From Candidatus Latescibacterota bacterium (GTDB lineage: Bacteria > JAAXHH01 > JACQVL01), in NCBI GenBank assembly GCA_016209865.1, contig JACQVL010000350.1, positions 1-12,667 on the forward strand: 12,667 bases of DNA. Reading direction: 5' to 3'. Under the pieces are notes generated by a model. That model searched no databases. It saw only the letters and a program-made list of their open reading frames with translations, and had not been told where the DNA came from. Below, piece after piece: positions 1-6,639 of this stretch; position 1 is the stretch's first letter, and the number at the start of each line of letters is the position of its first letter. The position numbers were made by a program, and so were the translations under genes.

Positions 1-3000
1 AAGAAGAAGAAAATCCCCAGCATGAACGATAAATGCGCCGGGGGGACGGGCGCGGTCATCGATAAGATCAACGCGAAGCTCCGCATTCCGGCCGAAGAGC
101 TGTGCAACATGGGGTACTTCGACCTCAAACTCCACCCCGTCGCGGGCAAGTGCGGGGTGTTCGCGGAGACGGACATCAACAGCCTCCAGAAGCTGGGCGT
201 CCCGCGGGACGAGCTGATGGCATCGCTGTTCGAGGCGATCATCGGGCAGAATTTAGCCGTCCTCACCCGTGGGAACACCCTCCGGCCGGTCGTCCTCCTC
301 CTGGGCGGGCCGAACACCTACATCAAGGGGATGCGGGATGCCTGGCGGTACAACATCCCCAAGATGTGGGAGGAGCGGAGTTACCCCCTGCCCCAGGGGG
401 TCGACCCGATGGAGTTGGTCCAGGTCCCGCAAAACGCCCAGTACTTCGCGGCCATCGGCGCGGTCGAGTTCGGCAAGCAGGAAGAGGAGCACATCGGCGC
501 GTACAAGGGGACGGAGGCGCTCGAATACTACCTCAACGTCGGACGCCTGGAGGAGAAGAAGAAAGCGGGCGGCAAGGGACTGAGCAGCGGCCCGGATGAA
601 TTAGCGGCGTTCAGGGAGCGGTATAAGAAGAAAAAATTCGTCGAAGCCAGGTTCCAGCCCGGCGAGGTGGTCGAAGGGTTCATCGGCCTCGACGGCGGGT
701 CGACCTCCACGAAGGCCGTCCTGCTCGACAAGCAGCGTAACATCCTCGTCAAAGCCTACCAGCTCTCGAAGGGCAACCCGATCGAGGACACGATCGAGAT
801 GTTCCAGCAGCTCCGTCACAAGGTCGAGAGCCAGGGGGCGACGCTGAAGGTGCTGGGCGTCGGGACGACCGGGTACGCGAAGGACATCCTGAAGGACGTG
901 CTGTCGGCGGACGTGGCGCTCGTCGAGACGGTCGCGCACACGGAAGCCGCGCTCCACTTCTACAAGGACGTGGACGCCATCTGCGACGTCGGCGGGCAGG
1001 ACATCAAGATCATGATCCTGAAGAACCGCCAGGTGAAGGACTTCAAGCTCAACACCCAGTGCTCCGCCGGGAACGGCTACTTCCTCCAGAGCACCGCTGA
1101 AGGGTTCGGGGTCCCCGTCACAGAGTTCGCGGACAAGGCGTTCAGCGCCCAGGCAATGCCGACGTTCGGCTACGGGTGCGCGGTGTTCATGCAGTCGGAC
1201 ATCGTCGACTTCCAGCGGCAGGGGTGGAAGCCGGAAGAGATCATGGCCGGCTTGGCGAACGTCCTCCCGAAGAACATCTGGCTGTACGTCTCCCAGATTC
1301 CGAATATTTCGGCATTGGGGACGAACTTCATCCTCCAGGGCGGCACGCAGCACAACTTAGCGGCGGTCAAGGCGCAGGTCGATTTCATCGAGTCCCGGTT
1401 CAAGGGCAAGCCGCAGCAGCCCAACGTTATCGTCCATGAGCATTGCGGGGAGAGCGGAGCGATCGGGGCGGCGATCGAGGCGGTCCGGCTGTGGGAGAAC
1501 GGGAATCAGACGCAATACATCGGCCTGGAGGCGGTCGAGCAGATCACCTACGAGACGCACCGGAACGAGGACACCCGCTGTTTCTTCTGCAAGAACAAGT
1601 GCCTGCGGACGTTCATTGACGTGAAAGTCGAGGTGGAAGGTTTCGACGATTCGAAGCGGAAGTCGAAGATCCCCCTCAAGCCCGGGACGAAGCGGCTGAT
1701 CGTCGGTAACTCCTGCGAGAAGGGACTCGTCGAGGACGTCGAGGACATGCGAGAGATCAAGAAGGGGCTGGATGAAGTCAAAGAGGCCAACCCCAACTTA
1801 GTCGAGGTCGCGGCGAAGGAGGTCTTCCGGTCGTTCAAGCCAGCGAAGGTCGCCGACCCCATCCCGCAACCCCGGTTCGGGCTGATGTCCGAGAAGACGA
1901 AGCAACGGGTCGCGTTGATGAAGAAGCGGGAGGAGATCCGGATCGGCATCCCCCGGGTGCTCAACATGTACTCGCAGGCCCCGATGTTCTCCGCCTACTT
2001 CGAGAGCCTGGGGATCAAGCAGCAGAACCTCATCTACTCGGACTACACGAACGAGAAGCTGTACAAGGACGGGGCGAAGCGCGGGTCGATCGACCCGTGC
2101 TTCCCGAGCAAGGTCGGGATTCCTCACGTCCACAACCTCCTGCACGTCCACCACAAGAAGAAACCGCTCGACATCATCTTCTTCCCGATGATCGACTGCC
2201 TGACGAGTCCGCTGGTCAACACCCAGAGCGCTCGTTCCTGCCCGACCGTCTCCACCACCCCGGAGGCCGTCAAGGCGGCGTTCATCAAGGAAGGCGACCT
2301 GTTCAAGGAGATGGGGGTGCTGTTCCTCGACACCTTCGTCAACACGAGCGAGCCGAAGCTGTTCGAACGGCAGATGTACGACCAGTTCAAGGACATCCTC
2401 GGTCTGTCGGAGGAGGAGAACCACCGGGCGGTTCAGGAAGGGTACAAAGCGCTCGACGAGTTCTACAACGTGGTGCTCCGCGGGAACGGGCGGAAGGTGC
2501 TCGAACAACTCGAAGCGGAGGATCGCTTAGGCATCGTCCTGCTCGGCCGTCCGTACCACCATGACCCGGGCATGAATCACGACATCCTCGAGGAGTTCCA
2601 GAAGATCGGGTATCCGGTGTTCGCGCAGGATTCGCTGCCGATCGATGACGACATCCTGGAGCGGTTGTTCAAAGAGGACTACGACGCGTACATCCGGGAG
2701 CATGGCAAGCCGCCGGTCAACGTGAAGACGGGGAAACCGCTGACCGTGGCGGAATTCGGTCTGGACATCTCGGACGTGTGGAAGAACTCGTACAGCGAGA
2801 ACACGAGCCGGAAGGTCTGGGCGGCTAAATTCATCGCCCGCCATCCCAACCTCGTCGCCCTCGAACTGTCGAGCTTCAAGTGCGGGCACGACGCCCCGAT
2901 CTACACCGTCGTCGAGGAGATCGTCGAGAGCTCTGGCACCCCGTATTTCTCGTTCAAGGACATCGACGAGAACAAGCCGACCGGGTCGATCAGAATCCGG

Positions 3001-3189
3001 GTCGAGACGATCGCCTACTTCCTCAAGCGATACCGTGAAGATATGGTGAAGGAGAAGCAGAAACGGCAGCAGATCGAGCAACAACTGAAAGAGCTGGAGC
3101 AGAAGCTCCGCACGGAGATGGCTGAGCAGCCAGCGGAACCACAGTATGAGGAAGCCGCACTGGCAGCAGGCGGCGGGGGCGGGGTATGA
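1..3189 (+). CDS. Large 2-hydroxyacyl-CoA dehydratase-type activase (tandem BadF/BadG/HgdC ATPase + DUF2229), 5' partial
   Basis: The frame is open to base 1 (KKKKIPS precedes the first ATG at 22), and that ATG falls inside the conserved NDKCAGGTG motif, so the true start lies upstream and part of the first ATPase unit is missing. Numbering from the Met at 22: the first unit keeps the cluster cysteines C5 and C44 (GKCGVFAETD). A complete second ASKHA unit begins at about 220 with DGGSTSTK (224-231), CDVGGQDIK (321-329), C347 (NTQCSAGNG), C386 (YGCAVF) and HCGESGA (474-480). A Cys group follows (C520, C523, C527, C565), then a DUF2229-like region (about 638-860; DPCFPSK at 691-697), a C-terminal part to about 1005, and a charged coiled coil with a Gly tail. 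Family knowledge: HgdC-type activases are homodimers sharing one [4Fe-4S] cluster and use ATP to push an electron into a dehydratase or benzoyl-CoA reductase. The tandem copy here may fold as an internal pseudo-dimer. The physiological partner is unknown. Confidence 0.9.
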   Translation, partial: KKKKIPSMNDKCAGGTGAVIDKINAKLRIPAEELCNMGYFDLKLHPVAGKCGVFAETDINSLQKLGVPRDELMASLFEAIIGQNLAVLTRGNTLRPVVLLLGGPNTYIKGMRDAWRYNIPKMWEERSYPLPQGVDPMELVQVPQNAQYFAAIGAVEFGKQEEEHIGAYKGTEALEYYLNVGRLEEKKKAGGKGLSSGPDELAAFRERYKKKKFVEARFQPGEVVEGFIGLDGGSTSTKAVLLDKQRNILVKAYQLSKGNPIEDTIEMFQQLRHKVESQGATLKVLGVGTTGYAKDILKDVLSADVALVETVAHTEAALHFYKDVDAICDVGGQDIKIMILKNRQVKDFKLNTQCSAGNGYFLQSTAEGFGVPVTEFADKAFSAQAMPTFGYGCAVFMQSDIVDFQRQGWKPEEIMAGLANVLPKNIWLYVSQIPNISALGTNFILQGGTQHNLAAVKAQVDFIESRFKGKPQQPNVIVHEHCGESGAIGAAIEAVRLWENGNQTQYIGLEAVEQITYETHRNEDTRCFFCKNKCLRTFIDVKVEVEGFDDSKRKSKIPLKPGTKRLIVGNSCEKGLVEDVEDMREIKKGLDEVKEANPNLVEVAAKEVFRSFKPAKVADPIPQPRFGLMSEKTKQRVALMKKREEIRIGIPRVLNMYSQAPMFSAYFESLGIKQQNLIYSDYTNEKLYKDGAKRGSIDPCFPSKVGIPHVHNLLHVHHKKKPLDIIFFPMIDCLTSPLVNTQSARSCPTVSTTPEAVKAAFIKEGDLFKEMGVLFLDTFVNTSEPKLFERQMYDQFKDILGLSEEENHRAVQEGYKALDEFYNVVLRGNGRKVLEQLEAEDRLGIVLLGRPYHHDPGMNHDILEEFQKIGYPVFAQDSLPIDDDILERLFKEDYDAYIREHGKPPVNVKTGKPLTVAEFGLDISDVWKNSYSENTSRKVWAAKFIARHPNLVALELSSFKCGHDAPIYTVVEEIVESSGTPYFSFKDIDENKPTGSIRIRVETIAYFLKRYREDMVKEKQKRQQIEQQLKELEQKLRTEMAEQPAEPQYEEAALAAGGGGGV

Positions 3190-3227
3190 GTGAAGAGTGA
3201 AGAGTTGTTCTGTCAAGAAGGTATTCC

Positions 3228-3518
3228 ATGCTAGACACGAACAAAATCATGTTCGAGATCTACCGCGAGCCGTACAGTCAGCGGTACCGGGTGGTGTATT
3301 TCACCGAACTGAACGACCACAACCGGGACGTCGAGATCACGAAGGCGCTCGCGGGGGATCATGTGTACGACGGGTTTATCAAGGAATTCCGGAAAGAACA
3401 GGCGAAACAGGTCATCGACCGGCTGCTCGACCGGTTCAACGGCGGAGAGCGTGTCGAGACAGATGAGATCGAACGGGCACTGGCGGACTACATGCCCGGT
3501 GTCGTCAAGGAGCATTAA
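3228..3518 (+). CDS. Hypothetical protein, 96 aa, in the activase operon
   Basis: I do not recognise this family. The ATG at 3228 has a good ribosome-binding site, AAGAAGG at 3215-3221 with 6 nt spacing, which supports both the gene and its start. The protein is soluble and highly charged, with no Cys, no signal peptide and no membrane segment. The first third looks like beta strands (IMFEIYREP, YRVVYFTEL), and the rest reads as helices rich in Lys, Arg, Asp and Glu (DGFIKEFRKEQAKQVIDRLL, then DEIERALADYM). It lies 38 nt after the activase stop, and its last codons contain the Shine-Dalgarno of the next gene, so it is probably co-transcribed with both and translationally coupled to the DUF1858 protein. 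A small accessory or binding role is inference only. Confidence 0.75.
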   Translation: MLDTNKIMFEIYREPYSQRYRVVYFTELNDHNRDVEITKALAGDHVYDGFIKEFRKEQAKQVIDRLLDRFNGGERVETDEIERALADYMPGVVKEH

Positions 3519-3521
3519 CGT

Positions 3522-3992
3522 ATGACCGGGAACGTTGCCGTGTACCTCCTCGGAGCCGCCGTCGTCCTCATCGCCCTGCTCGATTGGCATCGAACCTCCC
3601 GGCTGAAGAAGGAGGTTCGGCTCGCGCGCGAGGGTGAAGCCGCCGTCCGGCGACACGTGAACGCCTCGTACGACGACCTGAAGAAAGAGCTGGCGGAACT
3701 GCGGCGGGCGGTGTACAAACGGACGGCGACCGGCCGGTTCCACCGCGACATGACGGTCGCCGAGGCGTTGGAACTCCATCCGGACGCGGGCGCGGTCATG
3801 GCCAGCTTCCATCTCGGTGGGTGCTCCAGTTGCTCGATCAGCGAGCACCATGTCCTCGGCCCGGCGGCGGAATCGTACGGCGTTGACGTCGACGCCCTGC
3901 TCACCGCGCTGAACAGCCTGCTGGACGGAGGCGCCGTCCCGGCACCGCAACCGCGCGGGGCGGGATTGCTGAGCGTCGATATGAACGTGTAG
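3522..3992 (+). CDS. Membrane-anchored DUF1858 redox-disulfide protein
   Basis: This 156-residue protein has one N-terminal hydrophobic helix (about 4-21), a charged helical linker likely to form a coiled coil (about 24-66), and a DUF1858 domain (about 73-134). The domain shows the family pattern: an MTVAEALELHPDAGAVM start, then GGCSSCSIS with the dithiol pair C101 and C104, then a short helical end. DUF1858 is known as a small putative redox-disulfide domain found alone or fused to hybrid-cluster and other redox proteins. The short N-terminus and basic residues after the helix suggest the domain faces the cytoplasm. The start is supported by AAGGAG at 3507-3512, inside the preceding gene, with 9 nt spacing. 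The first gene of the operon is an electron-transfer activase, so a thiol/disulfide role connected to that chemistry at the membrane is a reasonable inference, but nothing shows it directly. Confidence 0.85.
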   Translation: MTGNVAVYLLGAAVVLIALLDWHRTSRLKKEVRLAREGEAAVRRHVNASYDDLKKELAELRRAVYKRTATGRFHRDMTVAEALELHPDAGAVMASFHLGGCSSCSISEHHVLGPAAESYGVDVDALLTALNSLLDGGAVPAPQPRGAGLLSVDMNV

Positions 3993-4052
3993 AGCAGTAG
4001 TCGGTGATCGGTTAAGGCCACCAGATATTCTTCTTTCTTTGCCACGTTGTTC

Positions 4053-4086
4053 CGCCGGAGGCGCGAATCCACGCTTCCGGCGTTTT
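4053..4086 (+). terminator. Rho-independent terminator after the activase operon
   Basis: An 11-bp stem (CGCCGGAGGCG at 4053-4063 with CGCTTCCGGCG at 4072-4082, one G-U pair) closes an 8-nt loop and is followed at once by TTTT (4083-4086). It lies 60 nt after the stop codon of the DUF1858 gene. The short T run makes it a moderate rather than a strong terminator. Confidence 0.6.
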
Positions 4087-4092
4087 CACATC

Positions 4093-4253
4093 AGTGACGA
4101 GTGACGAGCAAGATGATTCTGCAACATCAGCGTTGCATGCTGTCATGCTGAGCGACGCGAAGCATCTCAGACCACGAGACCTTTCGCTCCGCTCAGGGTG
4201 ACACATCATGTGGGATGCTCATAGAGAATGGGTATAACTCGTCACTTGTCACT
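4093..4253. repeat. Composite repeat island flanked by inverted GTGACGAGT repeats
   Basis: AGTGACGAGTGACGAG at 4093-4108 and its inverted copy CTCGTCACTTGTCACT at 4238-4253 (15 of 16 match) flank a hairpin repeat. Further GTCAC units continue to 4266, directly before the ATG of the next gene. With the terminator and a GTAGTCGGTG unit at 3997-4006, this accounts for most of the 278-nt gap between genes. No coding sequence is credible here. Confidence 0.7.
4141..4203. repeat. Dispersed hairpin repeat ('HPERSER' type)
   Basis: TGTCATGCTGAGCG at 4141-4154 and CGCTCAGGGTGACA at 4190-4203 are inverted repeats matching at 12 of 14 positions, enclosing AAGCATCTCAGACC and the CTTTCGCTCC segment. The family is familiar from many genomes because its minus-strand translation gives the spurious peptide CHPERSERSRGLRCFASLSM. 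I read it as a short non-autonomous or structural repeat between genes. Confidence 0.75.
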
Positions 4254-4270
4254 CGTCACCTGTCACTGCT

Positions 4271-4924
4271 ATGCCCACCGTTGACGCCATCTTCCTCGAC
4301 TACCGCGCCGTCGCCGGACTCGTCGAGCAGGAGTTTGATCGCAACCTCCGGCTCTACGGCGACCGGATCCAGTGCGGCCGCGGCTGCTCGTCCTGCTGCG
4401 GTCAGATGTTCCGCATCACCCTCGTCGACGCAGCCATCCTCTCCCGCGCGGTCAAGCAACTCGCCCCAGAGGCGCGCGCCGCGCTTCAGTCAAAGGCACG
4501 GACATATCTCAAGGAGCGAACGCGGCTCATCCAGGAACGGGCACGGGAGATGGAACGGGATGACGACCGGGAGGTGCCCACGACCGGCCTCCGGCTGCCC
4601 TGCCCGGCGCTGGACGGGAACGCCTGTTCGCTGTACGAGTCGCGGCCGCTCGTCTGCCGGAAGTGGGGGATTCCCCTCTACGATCCACACCATCCCGACA
4701 CCCTCCAGGCGTGCGAACTGAATTTCCCGCCGGGGACGGTGATCGAGGATGACGACCTCATCGAGCGGCAGACCGAGATCGCCGAACGATGGGGGGCGCT
4801 CAAGCAGGCGATGACCGCGTACATGACGCCCGGCCGGACAGCCACGACGATCGCCGAGGCGATGCTGTTCGATTACGACGAGATGCTGACGGCACGGCGG
4901 TCTGTCCCGAAAGCATTGACCTGA
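4271..4924 (+). CDS. YkgJ-family cysteine-cluster protein
   Basis: This 217-residue protein carries the YkgJ/UPF0153 (CxxCxxCC-type, 'zinc- or iron-chelating') pattern. C35, C39, C42 and C43 lie in CGRGCSSCC, and C111, C119 and C129 lie in CPALDGNACSLYESRPLVC, followed by RKWG and a further C148. The family is presumed to bind a metal or an Fe-S cluster; its biochemical role is largely unknown. The middle (about 62-100) is a long charged helix separating the two Cys groups. The start is forced: an in-frame stop lies at 4235-4237 and no alternative start codon lies between. There is no Shine-Dalgarno, because GTCAC repeats run up to the ATG. A TATAAC at 4233-4238 might be a -10 box with a short leader, but no clear -35 accompanies it. 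It is followed after 4 nt by the next gene, so the two are likely co-transcribed. Confidence 0.88.
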   Translation: MPTVDAIFLDYRAVAGLVEQEFDRNLRLYGDRIQCGRGCSSCCGQMFRITLVDAAILSRAVKQLAPEARAALQSKARTYLKERTRLIQERAREMERDDDREVPTTGLRLPCPALDGNACSLYESRPLVCRKWGIPLYDPHHPDTLQACELNFPPGTVIEDDDLIERQTEIAERWGALKQAMTAYMTPGRTATTIAEAMLFDYDEMLTARRSVPKALT

Positions 4925-4928
4925 GATC

Positions 4929-5357
4929 ATGGCCACATACGACCTCGCTATGAAGCTGGATCGGAGCATGCCGATCCACAAACTCCCAACGTTTCCGTGC
5001 GCGTTAAGCTGGGCGGATGCGGAGAAGGTGGCCGCCTCGGACCGGACGCTCACCGTCCGCTTGATGATGGATGCGGACATGGAGAGTCTGTCCACCCGGT
5101 GGGAGCCGGTCTATCATTACGGGGTGACGACTGAGGTGGACGACAGCGGGACGCCGGTCTTCCACGACTATCCCCACGGCAGCGTCGACGCGGCGGCGGG
5201 GGTGCTGGAATGTCCGCTCAGTCCGGGCACGCAGTACATCCAGGTGCATCGTGATGGGGGGATGGTGCGGGACTGGCGTGCTGGCGCTCCGCTGCCCGCC
5301 CAGATCATCTGGAGTAAAGCGAAGGTGTGCGCGTTCCTGGTCGTTCAGGTGGAGTGA
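4929..5357 (+). CDS. Hypothetical protein, 142 aa
   Basis: I do not recognise this family. The start ATG lies 4 nt after the stop of the YkgJ-type gene, which argues for translational coupling; no strong Shine-Dalgarno is visible. The sequence has no signal peptide, no membrane segment and only three Cys. It looks mostly beta-stranded (LTVRLMMDADM, VYHYGVTTEVDDSG, TQYIQVHRDGG, KVCAFLVVQVE), with a Pro/His-rich stretch around HDYPHGSVD, and it ends on a hydrophobic strand. Codon usage resembles the neighbours. Possible alternative starts are the Met codons at residues 8 and 14. A role connected to the cysteine-cluster protein is inferred from position only. Confidence 0.7.
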   Translation: MATYDLAMKLDRSMPIHKLPTFPCALSWADAEKVAASDRTLTVRLMMDADMESLSTRWEPVYHYGVTTEVDDSGTPVFHDYPHGSVDAAAGVLECPLSPGTQYIQVHRDGGMVRDWRAGAPLPAQIIWSKAKVCAFLVVQVE

Positions 5358-5360
5358 CCT

Positions 5361-5506
5361 CACCCCCGGCCCCGCCTCACCGGGCAGGTGGGCAGTCCCC
5401 GCACAGCCCCCCGGCCCCATCGGGCAGTAGGCAGTGGACGGGGGAACGGCTTCCATTGCCCACTGCCCATTGCCCACCTGCCCGGTAGGGCCGGGGGGCA
5501 GGGGGT
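5361..5506. repeat. Large imperfect inverted repeat between convergent genes, probable bidirectional termination structure
   Basis: The arms are nested. ACCGGGCAGGTGGGCAGT at 5379-5396 pairs with ATTGCCCACCTGCCCGGT at 5469-5486 (17 of 18 identical to the reverse complement). Inside it, GGGCAGTAGGCAGTGG at 5422-5437 pairs with CCATTGCCCACTGCCC at 5453-5468 (14 of 16). C-rich and G-rich flanks (5361-5371 and 5488-5506) extend the stem imperfectly. It fills the gap between the plus-strand 142-residue gene and the end of the MFS gene, where a transcript from either side would fold. There is no T tract, so it is equally a dispersed repeat. Confidence 0.65.
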
Positions 5507-6639
5507 CAGGACGACCGCGCGAGCCGGTATTCGACGATCAGCCCGGCGATCACGATGCCACAACAGAACACATACGGCGCACGAAGCCCGAACGCCTGGG
5601 CCAGGACCCCGCCGAGGAAGGGGCCTGAGACGTTTCCCATCCCGACCATCACTTCATTAAACGCGCCCCGCTCCCCTTTACGTTCCTCTTGAAAGAGGGA
5701 GTAGAATTGGCTCGCGTAGAACGCGGTCCCAACGAGTACGCCCAGGGCGCTCAGGGCGATGCCTAAGATCAGGGGAGTGTCGGCTGTGGCGATGAACACC
5801 AGACCGACGGCGGTGCAGGCTTGCGGGACGGCCAGGGGGAGCAGCCGGTACTGCCAGCGATGACTGTGCCGGACGAGGAGGAAGGTGAGGATCTGCGCCA
5901 GGCGCGGCACAGCCAACAGCCGTCCGAGCGCAGTCGGGCTGATGGCGAGTGTGATGGCCAGCTTGGGGAACAGGTTATTCACGATGCCTAAGGTGAAGAA
6001 GGCGGTAAACGAGGCGATCCAGGCGACGACGCGGTACTGCGGCCGTGCCGGTCCCAGTTCTCTGTCAGCCGGCAGCTCCTCAAGGGGAGGGGAATCACGG
6101 CGCACGGCGGGCCGCCACACCAGGATCGCTCCCCCAAGCAGCACCATCCCGATGGACGCGACTATGAACGGCAGGCGCGGGTGAACCGCATACAGCGGGC
6201 CGCCCAGCAACGGCCCGTTCATGAACCCCAGACTCCAGACGATGTTGTACGTCCCCAGCGCCTTGACGAGCTGTGTCCGGTTTCGGCCTTCCGCTAACGC
6301 GGCCTGGAGCGCCGGCCAGAACAGAGCCATGCCCACCCACATCAGCGGGACGCACACGAGGAGCAGGGCGACCCGGTCGATGAAGACGACGAGCAGGTAG
6401 GCCGCCGCCGTGAACAGGCAGGCCAGGCCGATCATGCGAGACCGGTCGTGCCGGTCGGCCAGCCGGCCCATCATCGGGCAGGCGAGGATGTACGCCAGCC
6501 CGCCGAGGGTGCCCATCAGGCCGAGGTCGATGACGGACGCGCCGAGTCGCAGACCGAGTAACGGGGTGGAGAAGAACGCCAGCCCGCCGCAGAGGTCCAT
6601 GATAAACGCGGCCGCGTAGAGGAAAACGTCTCCCCTCAC
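5506..6639 (-). CDS. Major facilitator superfamily transporter
   Basis: The 377-residue protein has 12 hydrophobic segments in two sets of six, separated by a cytoplasmic loop at about residues 175-200 (RRDSPPLEELPADRELGPAR). The loop between helices 2 and 3 carries the MFS motif A form GRLADRHDRSR (58-68). It is a cytoplasmic-membrane secondary transporter; the substrate cannot be told, although drug or sugar efflux types share this layout. The start is GTG (6639-6637) and overlaps the stop of the oxidoreductase gene by 4 nt (GTGA), which indicates coupled translation. The next Met is residue 14, already inside helix 1, so the GTG start fits better. A helix-11 sequence GAFNEVMVGMGNVSGPFLGG resembles motif C-like Gly-rich helices. 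It is the last gene of the minus-strand series. Confidence 0.88.
   Translation of the reverse strand: MRGDVFLYAAAFIMDLCGGLAFFSTPLLGLRLGASVIDLGLMGTLGGLAYILACPMMGRLADRHDRSRMIGLACLFTAAAYLLVVFIDRVALLLVCVPLMWVGMALFWPALQAALAEGRNRTQLVKALGTYNIVWSLGFMNGPLLGGPLYAVHPRLPFIVASIGMVLLGGAILVWRPAVRRDSPPLEELPADRELGPARPQYRVVAWIASFTAFFTLGIVNNLFPKLAITLAISPTALGRLLAVPRLAQILTFLLVRHSHRWQYRLLPLAVPQACTAVGLVFIATADTPLILGIALSALGVLVGTAFYASQFYSLFQEERKGERGAFNEVMVGMGNVSGPFLGGVLAQAFGLRAPYVFCCGIVIAGLIVEYRLARSS

Noticed and set aside
22-24. ATG at 22 as the start of the activase
   Set aside because: It lies inside the conserved NDKCAGGTG motif, the frame is open to base 1, and the first half of the ATPase unit would be missing. 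The gene is truncated by the window edge.
601-1353. 250-codon open frame antisense to the activase
   Set aside because: Composition is dominated by Arg, Leu, Asp, Glu and Val as expected opposite a GC-rich gene; it has no recognisable motif, and the sense strand has clear domain motifs.
4012-4209. Minus-strand reading frame giving CHPERSERSRGLRCFASLSM
   Set aside because: This is the well-known spurious translation of a dispersed intergenic hairpin repeat, not a protein.
5361-5506. A small gene or tRNA in the convergent gap
   Set aside because: The stretch is explained by nested inverted repeats; no tRNA cloverleaf features are present, and the open frames are repeat translations.
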